Source: Actinomadura sp. J1-007 (GTDB lineage: Bacteria > Actinomycetota > Actinomycetes > Streptosporangiales > Streptosporangiaceae). Taken from it: a stretch of 64,000 nucleotides of DNA. This document shows, piece after piece, positions 1-7,771 of this stretch. How positions within the stretch are numbered: position 1 is the first letter of the stretch; each line of letters begins with the position of its first letter. The notes under the pieces were generated by a model, which searched no databases, was not told the DNA's origin, and was given only the letters and a program-made list of their open reading frames with translations. The stretch covers positions 744,001 to 808,000 of the forward strand of contig NZ_WING01000001.1 in NCBI RefSeq assembly GCF_009793335.1, written 5' to 3'. A program made the translations under genes and the position numbers.

Positions 1-847
1 GGTAGGTGGGCACGCCCATGAACACGGTCGTCCGGTCGCCGATCGTCCTCAGCGTCCACGCGGTGTGCCGCGCGTAGTGCCATCCGGCCAGCGAACGGGT
101 CGGCAGCGCCGCGTCGTACGTCATGATCGCGACCTGGTCGGCGCGGTCGGCGACGTCCTTGAGGAACCGCTCGGTCGGCCGCGGCGGGTAGCGCAGCCCG
201 CCGGTCCTCGGCAGCAGCGCCTTGAGGACGGGCTGCGCCGCGTCCGCCAGCGTGCCCTGCTCCAGCGCCACCGACAGCAGGCGGCCCCGGGACCGGGTCA
301 GCTCCCGCGTCCTGTCCAGCAGCGTCAGGAACGCCGCGTCGTCCGGGTAGACCGGCTCGAAGTCGTAGTGGATCCCGTCGAAACCGAGGTCGAGGAAGAC
401 CGCGTCGGTCGCGAGGACCCGTTCGCGCACCGCGGCGTCGTCCAGGTCGATCGCCCCGTGCCCCTCGACCTTCCTGATCTGCCCGAGGTACGCCTGCGCG
501 CGGACGCCCGGCGCGTGCCGGCGCACGGCCTCGATCAGCTTGCGGGCGTTGCGGTACTTGGCCGCGGGGACGCCGCCGTCCGGCTCGAACGGCCCGGCGT
601 GGAAGAAGACGTCCGTCATCCGGTTCTCGCGGAGGAGCCGGCCGAGCGCCCGGTACTCGTCCTCGGTGTGGGCCTCGCCGACCCACTGGTGCCGGGCCCA
701 CAGGGCGTTCGCCCCGGTCCCGGGCGACCGCGGCTCCGGCTGCCACCACACCCACGCGCCGGCCGGCGCGAGCGCGGCCAGCCCGAGCACGAACCCCGCC
801 ACCCGGCCTGTCCACCGGATCGCCCGTCGTGCCCTTTTCCATGCCAT
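1..847 (-). CDS. GH18-like membrane-anchored or secreted protein (C-terminus beyond window)
   Basis: Open frame running off the left edge, 282 codons visible. The start is the ATG at 847. The N-terminus is basic (MAWKRARRAIRW) followed by a hydrophobic stretch at residues 16-34, a signal anchor or uncleaved signal peptide. Residues 157-164 read DGIHYDFE, the DGxxxDxE pattern of the glycoside hydrolase 18 catalytic strand with Glu as acid/base, and a later VAIMTYD strand fits the same TIM barrel. The likely role is an extracytoplasmic glycosidase or a GH18-fold sugar-binding protein; the substrate cannot be told. It is divergent from the small membrane protein at 1048. Fold assignment is good; enzymatic activity is inference. 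Confidence 0.7.
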   Translation of the reverse strand, partial: MAWKRARRAIRWTGRVAGFVLGLAALAPAGAWVWWQPEPRSPGTGANALWARHQWVGEAHTEDEYRALGRLLRENRMTDVFFHAGPFEPDGGVPAAKYRNARKLIEAVRRHAPGVRAQAYLGQIRKVEGHGAIDLDDAAVRERVLATDAVFLDLGFDGIHYDFEPVYPDDAAFLTLLDRTRELTRSRGRLLSVALEQGTLADAAQPVLKALLPRTGGLRYPPRPTERFLKDVADRADQVAIMTYDAALPTRSLAGWHYARHTAWTLRTIGDRTTVFMGVPTY

Positions 848-1047
848 CGGGCCATGGTCCCGGACGGATCGCCCTTCCCGCCACTCACGGGCCGTCCACG
901 GTTCCGTCCGCACCGCGCGTCGTGCCAGCGCGTCGCCGCAGGTGAGATGCATGATGCGCGTAGGCGGTCCGGCAGCCCGGCCGTACGGCACGGCCCTCGC
1001 GGCACCGCGGTCGCCACCCGTTCAACGGGGATGGAGGTCGAGCGGTC

Positions 1048-1395
1048 ATGCGACGACGATCGAACCGCGGCCGGACGGATCCCGGCCGCGCCCGCCGGGC
1101 CGCGGCCCGCGCCGCGTCCCGGACCGGCCGCACCCGAGACGCGCGCGCCCGTTCCACGCGCCGCGCCCCCGCTCCACGCCGTCCCCCGGCCCGCCGCGGA
1201 GCGCCGTCCGGCGGGCGAGCGGAGCCCGCCCACCGGACGGACGGGCCGCAGCCGCTCATCAGCACCCGCGCCCTGGCGATCCTGCTCACCGCCGGGGCGG
1301 CGGGCGGCGTCGCGGCGGCGTTCCCGTCCGCCGCGATCCCCATCGGCGTCGTCGTGGCGGTCCTGACCCTGCTGGCCCAGATCGTCCGCGACTGA
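1048..1395 (+). CDS. small basic single-/two-TM membrane protein, unknown function
   Basis: 115 residues. The first ~70 are Arg/Ala/Pro-rich and probably disordered. Residues ~74-112 form one long or two short hydrophobic helices (ISTRALAILLTAGAAGGVAA, then a Val/Leu-rich segment), ending IVRD. A GGAGG sits 12 nt before the ATG. It is convergent with the diiron oxygenase, 16 nt away. No family is recognised; the basic low-complexity half could partly be chance coding, so confidence is moderate. Confidence 0.45.
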   Translation: MRRRSNRGRTDPGRARRAAARAASRTGRTRDARARSTRRAPAPRRPPARRGAPSGGRAEPAHRTDGPQPLISTRALAILLTAGAAGGVAAAFPSAAIPIGVVVAVLTLLAQIVRD

Positions 1396-1411
1396 CAGGG
1401 CCGCGGGGGCC

Positions 1412-2437
1412 TCAGAACACCGGGATGATGTCCTCCGGGTCGATGAAGTCGACCGGGACGCCGTCGATGTCGAGCTCGGGGATGGCGGGGAACTCGATGC
1501 CCCAGCGCTCGACGATCGCGCGCACGCGGGCGATGGCGGTCTTCCAGTTGTCGGCCTGCTCCTCGAACGACAGGACGCCGAGGCCCGCGTCGCGGGCGTG
1601 GTTCATCAGGACGCGGTGGTTGCCGAGGAAGTACGGCGGCAGGTCCCAGAAGCCGTCCGGCGGCTCCCAGAGGATCATCGACAGGAACACGAACCCGGCG
1701 CGGAGCTGCTTGGTGATCTGGCCCTTGACGTCCTCGGTGAGCCCCGGCCACTCGTTCTCCAGGATCGTCATGCAGATCTGGAGGTGCCGGGACTCGTCCC
1801 GCCCGATGCGCTGGAACATCTCGCCGAACAGCGGATGCCGCGTCCCGGTCGCCATGCCCCTGAACAGCGTGGAGGCCGCCATCTCGCCCATCATGAAGCT
1901 GGTGAACAGCACCGCGAGCGAGTACTTGCGGACGGCGCTGTTGTAGCCCTGCCAGTAGCGGCCGCCGTTGTGGTAGAGCCAGCCGATGTTGTTGTGGGCG
2001 GCCTTCTCCAGGTCGGTCGCGGGCGTCCAGTCGAGCGGGCCGCCGGGCCAGACGCGGGCGATCGCCCGCTGGCAGCACTCCTCGTGGTTCATCTCGTCCC
2101 GCGTGATCGAGAAGAAGCACTTGCGGACCGGGTCCTCCTCGTGCTGCTCGAACGCGTGGATGGTGGCCCGCGCGAACACCGCCGGGCCCGAGGCGTCGAA
2201 GTTGGCCAGCACGGCGAACCAGTACATGATCCCGAGGCGCTGCTCGGGCGTGAACTCCTCGGGCCGCATCTCGTCCCAGGGCAGGTCGGCGGGGTTCCAC
2301 ACCGTGCGCTTGGACTTCTCGTAGATGGCGGCGAGCTTGTCGGTCTCGACCCGCCACTCCATCGGGTAGATGTTCGGCTGCGGGATCTCGGGGGCCGGCC
2401 AGAAGCCGCCCTCGGGAACGATCAGGTTGTCGGCCAT
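1412..2437 (-). CDS. ferritin-like diiron oxygenase (AurF-type)
   Basis: 341 residues. Two diiron-binding E-x-x-H motifs are visible, DEMNH at 114-118 and DESRH at 214-218, with further candidate ligands Glu97 and Glu184 in the intervening helices. This is the four-helix carboxylate-bridged diiron fold of AurF-like N-oxygenases and related oxygenases. The start ATG at 2437 (MADNLIVPEGG) is preceded by GGGGAG 8 nt upstream; the frame is open further up but has no comparable start. No biosynthetic cluster surrounds it, so the substrate is unknown. The EamA exporter follows upstream in the same orientation 107 nt away, possibly unrelated. Confidence 0.8.
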   Translation of the reverse strand: MADNLIVPEGGFWPAPEIPQPNIYPMEWRVETDKLAAIYEKSKRTVWNPADLPWDEMRPEEFTPEQRLGIMYWFAVLANFDASGPAVFARATIHAFEQHEEDPVRKCFFSITRDEMNHEECCQRAIARVWPGGPLDWTPATDLEKAAHNNIGWLYHNGGRYWQGYNSAVRKYSLAVLFTSFMMGEMAASTLFRGMATGTRHPLFGEMFQRIGRDESRHLQICMTILENEWPGLTEDVKGQITKQLRAGFVFLSMILWEPPDGFWDLPPYFLGNHRVLMNHARDAGLGVLSFEEQADNWKTAIARVRAIVERWGIEFPAIPELDIDGVPVDFIDPEDIIPVF

Positions 2438-2544
2438 GCACGGCTCCCCTGGGGCACACGTCGATGTGACGCTTTCGCTCCCATCGTGCGGGAAAGTGTC
2501 ACATCCCGCAAGCCCCTCCCCGGCCTGCCGCGTCCCGCCGCCGC

Positions 2545-3537
2545 CTAGGGGACGTGCGGGGCGCGGGCGGCCTTGACGGGTGCGGCGGACTGCGTTGGCG
2601 TCTCCGGGGTCGGTGGGGTCTCGGGCGCGGCTGAACGGCGGGAAATCCGGGTGCGCTGGGTCAGGGCGACGCAGACGAGGACGCCGACCGCGGCCAGGGC
2701 GGTGGTGGCGTCGACCGTCTCGTCCAGCAGGAAGGCCGCCCAGACGAGGGTCAGGACGGGTTGGGCGAGCTGGACCTGGCTGGCACGGGCGATCCCCGCG
2801 CGCGCGAGCCCCTCGTACCAGGCGAAGAAGCCGAGGTAGGCGGAGAACAGGGAGGCGTAGCCGAAGCCGAGGACGGCGCGGCCCGTCCAGTGCGGATGCG
2901 TCGTCGCGAGCAGCCACAGCGTCACCGGGACGGTGATCGGGGCCGTCACCACCAGCGCCCACGAGATCACCCGCCAGCCGGGCATGTCGCGCGCGAGCCG
3001 TCCGCCCTCCGCGTAGCCGGCCGCCGCCGCGAGCAGCGCCGCGAACAGCAGCAGGTCGGCGGCCGTGACGCGGCCCGCGCCGCGCACCACCGCGAAGCCG
3101 GTGACGCAGAGCGCGCCCGCCGCGCTCGCCAGCCAGAACGCGCGCGACGGCCGTTCGCCCCCGCGCACGACGGCGAGCACGGCGGTCGCGGCGGGCAGCA
3201 ACCCGATCACGACCGCCGAGTGCGCCGAGGACGCGCCGCGGTCGAGGGCGAGCGTGGTCAGCACCGGGAAGCCGAAGACCACCCCGGCGCCGACGACGGC
3301 GAGCCCGGCCCACTGGCCGCGGCGCGGCAGCCGGGCCCGCACCGCGAGCAGGGAGGCGGCGGCGAGGACGGACGCGGCGGCGGAACGTCCGATCCCGATG
3401 ATGTACGGGTCGAGGCCCTCCAGGCCGAGGACCGTCGCCGGAAAGGTGAACGAGTAGATCAGCACGCCCAGCGCGGCGAGCCCGAGGCCGCCGAGCGCTA
3501 TCGAGCCGGAGGCGGTAGCGCTATCCTCTTTCTTCAT
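2545..3537 (-). CDS. EamA/DMT-family transporter
   Basis: 330 residues with about ten hydrophobic segments in two EamA-like halves and a hydrophilic Thr/Pro-rich C-terminal tail. Drug/metabolite transporter family members usually export small metabolites or amino acids. The gene is divergent from the MocR regulator, whose ATG at 3536 overlaps this start codon by two bases; both starts look leaderless (see 3520-3550). The pairing suggests the regulator controls export, perhaps of an amine or amino acid. Substrate is inference. Confidence 0.85.
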   Translation of the reverse strand: MKKEDSATASGSIALGGLGLAALGVLIYSFTFPATVLGLEGLDPYIIGIGRSAAASVLAAASLLAVRARLPRRGQWAGLAVVGAGVVFGFPVLTTLALDRGASSAHSAVVIGLLPAATAVLAVVRGGERPSRAFWLASAAGALCVTGFAVVRGAGRVTAADLLLFAALLAAAAGYAEGGRLARDMPGWRVISWALVVTAPITVPVTLWLLATTHPHWTGRAVLGFGYASLFSAYLGFFAWYEGLARAGIARASQVQLAQPVLTLVWAAFLLDETVDATTALAAVGVLVCVALTQRTRISRRSAAPETPPTPETPTQSAAPVKAARAPHVP

Positions 3538-3550
3538 GCAACACGATAGC
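3520..3550. promoter_or_regulatory. face-to-face leaderless promoters and GCTATC dyad operator (EamA/MocR)
   Basis: GCTATC at 3520-3525 and its reverse complement GATAGC at 3545-3550 form a dyad centred on the overlapping ATGs, with another direct GCTATC at 3497-3502. Each arm also supplies a -10-like box at leaderless distance: TATCCT ends 8 nt before the MocR ATG, and on the other strand TATCGT ends 5 nt before the EamA ATG. A regulator bound here would cover both promoters, as expected for MocR autoregulation. The motif is seen; function is inferred. Confidence 0.5.
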
Positions 3551-4936
3551 AGCGTGTCCGTCCTGGCCGATCGGCTGCGTGCCGAGGTCGAGCGGATGCG
3601 GCCCGGCGAGCGGCTCCCGTCCAGCCGCTCGCTCGTCGAACGGCACCGCGTCAGCCCGGTCACCGTGTCCCGCGCGCTCGGGCTGCTCGCCGCCGAGGGG
3701 CTCGTCGTCACGCGTCCCGGCAGCGGCGCGTTCGCCGCCGACCGGCCCGCGCCGCGCCCTTCCGGGACGGCCGCCGACCTGAGCTGGCAGGCGGTGGCGC
3801 TCGGCGACCGCTCGGTCGATTCGAGCGGCGTGTCGTGGCTGCTCACGCCCGCGCCCGACGGCGCGGTCGCGCTCAGCGGCGGCTACCTGCACCCCTCGCT
3901 CCAGCCGGTGCGGGCGCTCGCCGACGCCGCCGCGCGGGCCGCCCGGCGCCCCGCCGCCTGGGAGATGGCGCCGCTCGGCGGGCTGCCGGAGCTGCGCACC
4001 TGGTTCGCGCGCACGGTCGGCGGCGGCGTCTCGCCCGGCGACGTGCTGATCACCAGCGGCGGGCAGCAGTCGCTCACGACGGTGCTCGGGGCGCTGCTCC
4101 CGCCCGGCGCACCGCTACTCGTGGAGTCGCCCACCTACCTCGGCGTCCTCGCCATCGCCCGCGCCGCGGGCCTGCACCCGGTGCCGGTGCCGGTGGACGC
4201 CGACGGGGTCCGCACCGACCTGCTCGCCGAGGCGTTCGCGATGACCGGCGCGCGCGTCCTGTACTGCCAGCCGACGTTCCACAACCCGACCGGGGCGGTG
4301 CTGTCCGCCGAACGCCGCGCCCGCGTGCTCGACATCGCCCGCACCGCCGGCGCGTTCGTGATCGAGGACGACTTCGCGCGGCACCTCGGGATCGAGTCCG
4401 GCCCGCCGCCGCTGGTCGCCCGCGACGACGACGGCCGCGTCGTCCACATCGCCTCGCTCACCAAGGCGACCGCCCCGAGCCTGCGCGTCGCCGCGGTGAT
4501 CGCCCGGGGCCCGGTCGCCGAACGGATTCGCGCGACCCAGCTCGTCGAGGAGTTCTATCCGGCCCGCCCGCTCCAGGAGACGCTGCTCGAACTCGTCAGC
4601 TCCCCCGGCTGGCTCCGCCACCTCCGCGCCGTCCGGACGGCGCTGGCGTCCCGCCGCGACGCGACCCGCGACGCGTTCGCCCGCTCGCTTCCCCACGTGC
4701 GCGTCAACCGCCCGGCGGGCGGCTTCCACCTGTGGGCGCGACTGCCGGACGGGACCGACGACACGGACCTGGCCGAGGCCGCCCTCCGCGCGGGCGTCCT
4801 GGTCAGCGCGGGTCGCCCGTTCTTCCCCGCGGAGGCCCCCGCCCCGTACCTGCGCGTCAGCTACGGCACCGCCGCCTCCGAAACCGAACTCGCCGAAGGC
4901 GTCCGCCGCCTCGCCACCGTGCTCCCCGCCCCGTGA
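3536..4936 (+). CDS. MocR-type regulator (GntR wHTH + PLP aminotransferase-like domain)
   Basis: 466 residues. Residues 1-70 are a GntR winged helix (RLPSSRSLVERHRVSPVTVS). Residues ~110-460 are a fold-type I aminotransferase domain with PLP Lys310 in SLTK, the N-P-T-G segment at ~250-253 and the Asp in IEDDF at ~278. MocR proteins use PLP or a PLP adduct as effector rather than catalysing transamination. The divergent EamA exporter is the probable target. The ATG at 3536 starts the wHTH directly, in keeping with a leaderless mRNA. Confidence 0.9.
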   Translation: MQHDSSVSVLADRLRAEVERMRPGERLPSSRSLVERHRVSPVTVSRALGLLAAEGLVVTRPGSGAFAADRPAPRPSGTAADLSWQAVALGDRSVDSSGVSWLLTPAPDGAVALSGGYLHPSLQPVRALADAAARAARRPAAWEMAPLGGLPELRTWFARTVGGGVSPGDVLITSGGQQSLTTVLGALLPPGAPLLVESPTYLGVLAIARAAGLHPVPVPVDADGVRTDLLAEAFAMTGARVLYCQPTFHNPTGAVLSAERRARVLDIARTAGAFVIEDDFARHLGIESGPPPLVARDDDGRVVHIASLTKATAPSLRVAAVIARGPVAERIRATQLVEEFYPARPLQETLLELVSSPGWLRHLRAVRTALASRRDATRDAFARSLPHVRVNRPAGGFHLWARLPDGTDDTDLAEAALRAGVLVSAGRPFFPAEAPAPYLRVSYGTAASETELAEGVRRLATVLPAP

Positions 4937-4949
4937 CCCGCCTCCCCCG

Positions 4950-5292
4950 CACACCGTCACGGACGACCGCCGTCGCAGTGCGGCCACTCTCGCGGGACGG
5001 GCCCCGTCGCAGGGCGGGCCCCGTCGCGGTGCCGGCCGCTCTCGCGGGGACGGCCGCCGTCGCGATGCGGGCGCTCTCGCGGGGCGGGCCCCGTCGCGGG
5101 GCGGGCGCTCTCGCAGGGCGGGTGCCGTCGCGGGGCGGCCGCTCTCGCGGGGACGGCCGCCGTCGCGGGGCGGCCGCTCTCGCGGGGACGGCCGCCGTCG
5201 CGATGCGGGCGCTCTCGCGGGGCGGGCCCATCGCAGGGCGGGCGCTCTTGCGGGGCGGGCGCCGGGCGGGCCCCGTCGCGGGGGCGGGTGAT
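4950..5292. repeat. GC minisatellite: degenerate ~30-45 bp units
   Basis: The whole gap between the MocR gene and the VOC gene is built from alternating modules such as GCGCTCTCGCGGGGCGGG, GGCCGCTCTCGCGGGGACGG and CCGTCGCGATGCGGGCGCTC. CTCTCGCGGG(G) recurs about eight times and CGTCGC about ten times, with near-identical ~65-bp supermodules around 5040-5100 and 5165-5230. No spacer/repeat regularity of a CRISPR array and no credible coding. It lies between convergent gene ends. Confidence 0.8.
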
Positions 5293-5299
5293 GGGCGGG

Positions 5300-5662
5300 T
5301 CAGTGCTCGGTGCAGAGGCAGAACTCGTTGCCCTCCGGGTCGTACCAGACCCGGAACGGCGCCTCCGGGCGTCCGAGGGGCTCGCCCGCGGGGGTGGCGC
5401 CGAGCGCGGAGGCCCGCCGTCCCGCGACCTCGATGTCGGGCACGTACAGGTCGAGGTGGAGGCGGTTCTTGACGGTCTTGCCCTCGGGCACCTTCTGGAA
5501 CGAAAGCCGCGGCCCGCCCTGGCCGAACGGCTCCAGGTTCAGCCAGTCGTCCTCGCGGCTGGTGACCTTCATCGCGAGCAGCTCGCCCCAGAAGGCGGCG
5601 AGCGCGTCCATGTCGGTGCAGTCGATGACGAGGTTCGTCACCCTGGGCTTCACGGCGGACAT
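5300..5662 (-). CDS. VOC-family (glyoxalase/bleomycin resistance-like) protein
   Basis: 120 residues from the ATG at 5662 (MSAVKPRVTNLVIDC), chosen over the in-frame start at 5698 because AGAGGAG sits 8 nt upstream. The beta-alpha-beta-beta-beta repeats of the vicinal oxygen chelate fold are recognisable: N-terminal VIDCTDMDALAAFW, central LHLDLYVPD and C-terminal YDPEGNEFCL. This small single-subunit form is common in actinomycetes, often annotated as lyase or resistance protein without known substrate. Divergent from the CGNR gene. Confidence 0.85.
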   Translation of the reverse strand: MSAVKPRVTNLVIDCTDMDALAAFWGELLAMKVTSREDDWLNLEPFGQGGPRLSFQKVPEGKTVKNRLHLDLYVPDIEVAGRRASALGATPAGEPLGRPEAPFRVWYDPEGNEFCLCTEH

Positions 5663-5793
5663 CGGACGCTCCTCTGCGGGCTCGGGGTTCGACACCACCT
5701 AAACCGTAACGAAGGTGTCCCATGACCGCAACCAGTCATATCCGTACACCGGTGTCGTTATTGGTAGTGTTCGCGTGACGGGCAGGAGAGCTG

Positions 5794-6450
5794 ATGGCCG
5801 ACAAGGACGCCGCGGGCGCGGACGCCGCCGCCCTGCTCCGGGACTTCGTCAACACCCTCGACCTCGACCGCGCCCTCGACGGCCTCGGCACACCCGCCAA
5901 GCTGGCCCGCTGGCTCGCCGACCACCGCCTCGTCCGGCCCCGCACCCCCGCCACCCGGTCCGACCTGGACACGGCCATCGCGCTGCGGGAAGGTCTGCGG
6001 GCCGCCATGCTCGCGCACCACCCACCGCCAGCCGACACGTCCCCGCCCGACGCGTCCCCGGCACCGTCGGAGTCGCGCCTCGCCGTCGCGTCTGTTACGG
6101 CTGGGCCGCAGGTGACAGGCCCTTCGGGGTCCTCATCTGCCTCGGACGCCCTCGAACGCTCGTTGAGCGCTCTGCCCGTCCGCTTGAGCTTCGTCAACGG
6201 GCATCCGGCGCTCGTTCCCCTGGGAGAGGGGGCGCAGGCGGGGCTGGCCCGCATCGCGGCGGCGGTCGTGGACGCCTCCGCCGCAGGTCTGTGGACGCGC
6301 CTCAAGGTCTGCCAGGAGGACACGTGCCGCTGGGCGTTCCTCGACACGTCCAAGAACCGTTCGCGCGCCTGGTGCTCCATGCGCGTGTGCGGCAACCGCA
6401 CCAAGACCCGCGCCTACCGCGCCCGCCGCCGCCCGCCCACGCCCGGCTGA
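5794..6450 (+). CDS. CGNR zinc finger / ABATE domain regulator
   Basis: 218 residues. The N-terminal half resembles the ABATE stress-associated domain (LLRDFVNTLDLD near residue 15). The C-terminus carries the treble-clef zinc site with two cysteines at CQEDTC and two at CSMRVCGNR, the signature that names the family. These proteins are thought to be DNA-binding transcription regulators responding to small ligands. GGAGAG lies just before the ATG. An inverted TAACGA/TCGTTA pair at 5707-5712 and 5755-5760 lies between it and the divergent VOC gene, a candidate operator. Confidence 0.88.
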   Translation: MADKDAAGADAAALLRDFVNTLDLDRALDGLGTPAKLARWLADHRLVRPRTPATRSDLDTAIALREGLRAAMLAHHPPPADTSPPDASPAPSESRLAVASVTAGPQVTGPSGSSSASDALERSLSALPVRLSFVNGHPALVPLGEGAQAGLARIAAAVVDASAAGLWTRLKVCQEDTCRWAFLDTSKNRSRAWCSMRVCGNRTKTRAYRARRRPPTPG

Positions 6451-6526
6451 CCTACTCGAACCCGCCGGCGGGGCGCTGGGCGTACGGCCCGCGGCGCGCT
6501 CACCGGGGCCCTCTACCCTGGGCGCC

Positions 6527-7060
6527 ATGATGATCATCCGTTCGGCGGGGCCCGAGGACGCCGAGGCGGTCGAGGACGCGCGCGGGCGGTCATGGCGCGC
6601 CGCGTACGAGGGCCTGCTCCCGCGCACGATGATCGAGGAGCTGACCGGTCCCGCCGCCGTCGAGCGGCGCAGGCAGTGGGCGGCGGCCAATCCGCGGGGC
6701 CGTACGCTGCTCGCCGAGGTGTCCGGCGCACCGGCCGGGATGGCGGCGTACGGGCCTGAGCGGCATCCGCCGGAAGGCCCGCTCATCGGCCGTTCCCGCG
6801 TCGAGCTCTACTCGATCTACGTCGCGCCCGATCATTGGGCCGCCGGAGTCGGGAGGGCCCTGATGGACCGCGTCGTCGAGGAATGCCGGAAGGCGGGCCA
6901 CGACCGGCTCGTCCTGTGGGTCCTCACGACCAACGCCAGGGCGCGCCGCTTCTACGACCGCGCCGGGTTCACCGAGGAAGGCCACCGGGACTACGACATG
7001 GCAGGCCACATCATCCCGGAGACCCGCTACGAACGCCCCCTCACGCCCTCCGCTCCCTGA
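6527..7060 (+). CDS. GNAT-family N-acetyltransferase
   Basis: 177 residues with the GNAT fold. The acetyl-CoA pyrophosphate loop is AAGVGRALMDRV near residue 105, following the beta4 strand ELYSIYVAPDH, and the C-terminal NARARRFYDRAGF motif is typical. Acceptor substrate unknown. The start is preceded by TACCCT and GGGCGCC directly before ATG, the usual look of an actinobacterial leaderless promoter. A second, unrelated-sequence GNAT follows 96 nt downstream in the same direction. Confidence 0.9.
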   Translation: MMIIRSAGPEDAEAVEDARGRSWRAAYEGLLPRTMIEELTGPAAVERRRQWAAANPRGRTLLAEVSGAPAGMAAYGPERHPPEGPLIGRSRVELYSIYVAPDHWAAGVGRALMDRVVEECRKAGHDRLVLWVLTTNARARRFYDRAGFTEEGHRDYDMAGHIIPETRYERPLTPSAP

Positions 7061-7156
7061 GCCGAGAGAGTGGGCCGTCGGCGCGAAGAAGCCGGAACGC
7101 CGGGGTGGGCCTAGGGTGGCGGACGGACGGTTCGGGTCGAGAGGGCGGGTGACGGC

Positions 7157-7720
7157 ATGGCGGACGTGGGCGTACGGCCCGCGCGGCGCGCCGATGCGGC
7201 GGCGGTCGCCGACATCCAGGTGCGCGCTTGGCGCCACGGCTACGGGGAGATCCTTCCGGCGGCCGTGCTCAGCGAGGTGACCGGGGACGAGGCCCGGGGC
7301 GTGTGGCGGCAGCGGTGGACGGACGCGGTGACGTCGCCGCCGAGCCCCCGCCACCGCGTCCTCGTGGCGGTCGCCGACGACCTGGTGGTCGGGTTCGCGG
7401 CGCACGGGCCCGCCGAGGACGACGACGTTCCGGGCGCGGCGGAGCTGCTGACGCTGCTCGTCGATCCGCTGCACGCGCGGGAGGGGCACGGCAGCCGGCT
7501 CGTCGCCGCCACCGTGGACGTCCTGCGCGACGACGGGTTCCCGCTGCTCGTGACGTGGGCGTTCGAACGCGACGAGGTGCTCCGGACGTTCCTCGGCGGC
7601 GCGGGCTGGGCGCCGGACGGCACGGCCCGCACGCTCGACATGGGCGAGCCGGTCCGCCAGGTCCGCCTCCACACCGACATCAGCGCCGCCGAGGCCGGGG
7701 ACGCCGCCGGCGCCGGATAG
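7157..7720 (+). CDS. GNAT-family N-acetyltransferase
   Basis: 187 residues. The N-terminal VRPARRADAAAVADIQVRAW and the acetyl-CoA loop EGHGSRLV (about residue 112) identify the GNAT fold; the strand before it, ELLTLLVDPLHA, is canonical. The C-terminal half is more divergent and ends in an Ala/Gly-rich tail. Substrate unknown. It lies between another GNAT gene and a DHA2 exporter, all in the same direction, a setting that would suit drug modification plus export, but there is no direct evidence. Confidence 0.88.
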   Translation: MADVGVRPARRADAAAVADIQVRAWRHGYGEILPAAVLSEVTGDEARGVWRQRWTDAVTSPPSPRHRVLVAVADDLVVGFAAHGPAEDDDVPGAAELLTLLVDPLHAREGHGSRLVAATVDVLRDDGFPLLVTWAFERDEVLRTFLGGAGWAPDGTARTLDMGEPVRQVRLHTDISAAEAGDAAGAG

Positions 7721-7771
7721 CGGCCGGAGCGCAAGGCAGGGGTCGGTGCAGGGCATTCGGGGCCCGGCCTT

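Noticed and set aside
4950..5292. CRISPR array
   Set aside because: Repeats are contiguous, degenerate and GC-only, with no unique spacers of constant length and no cas genes nearby.
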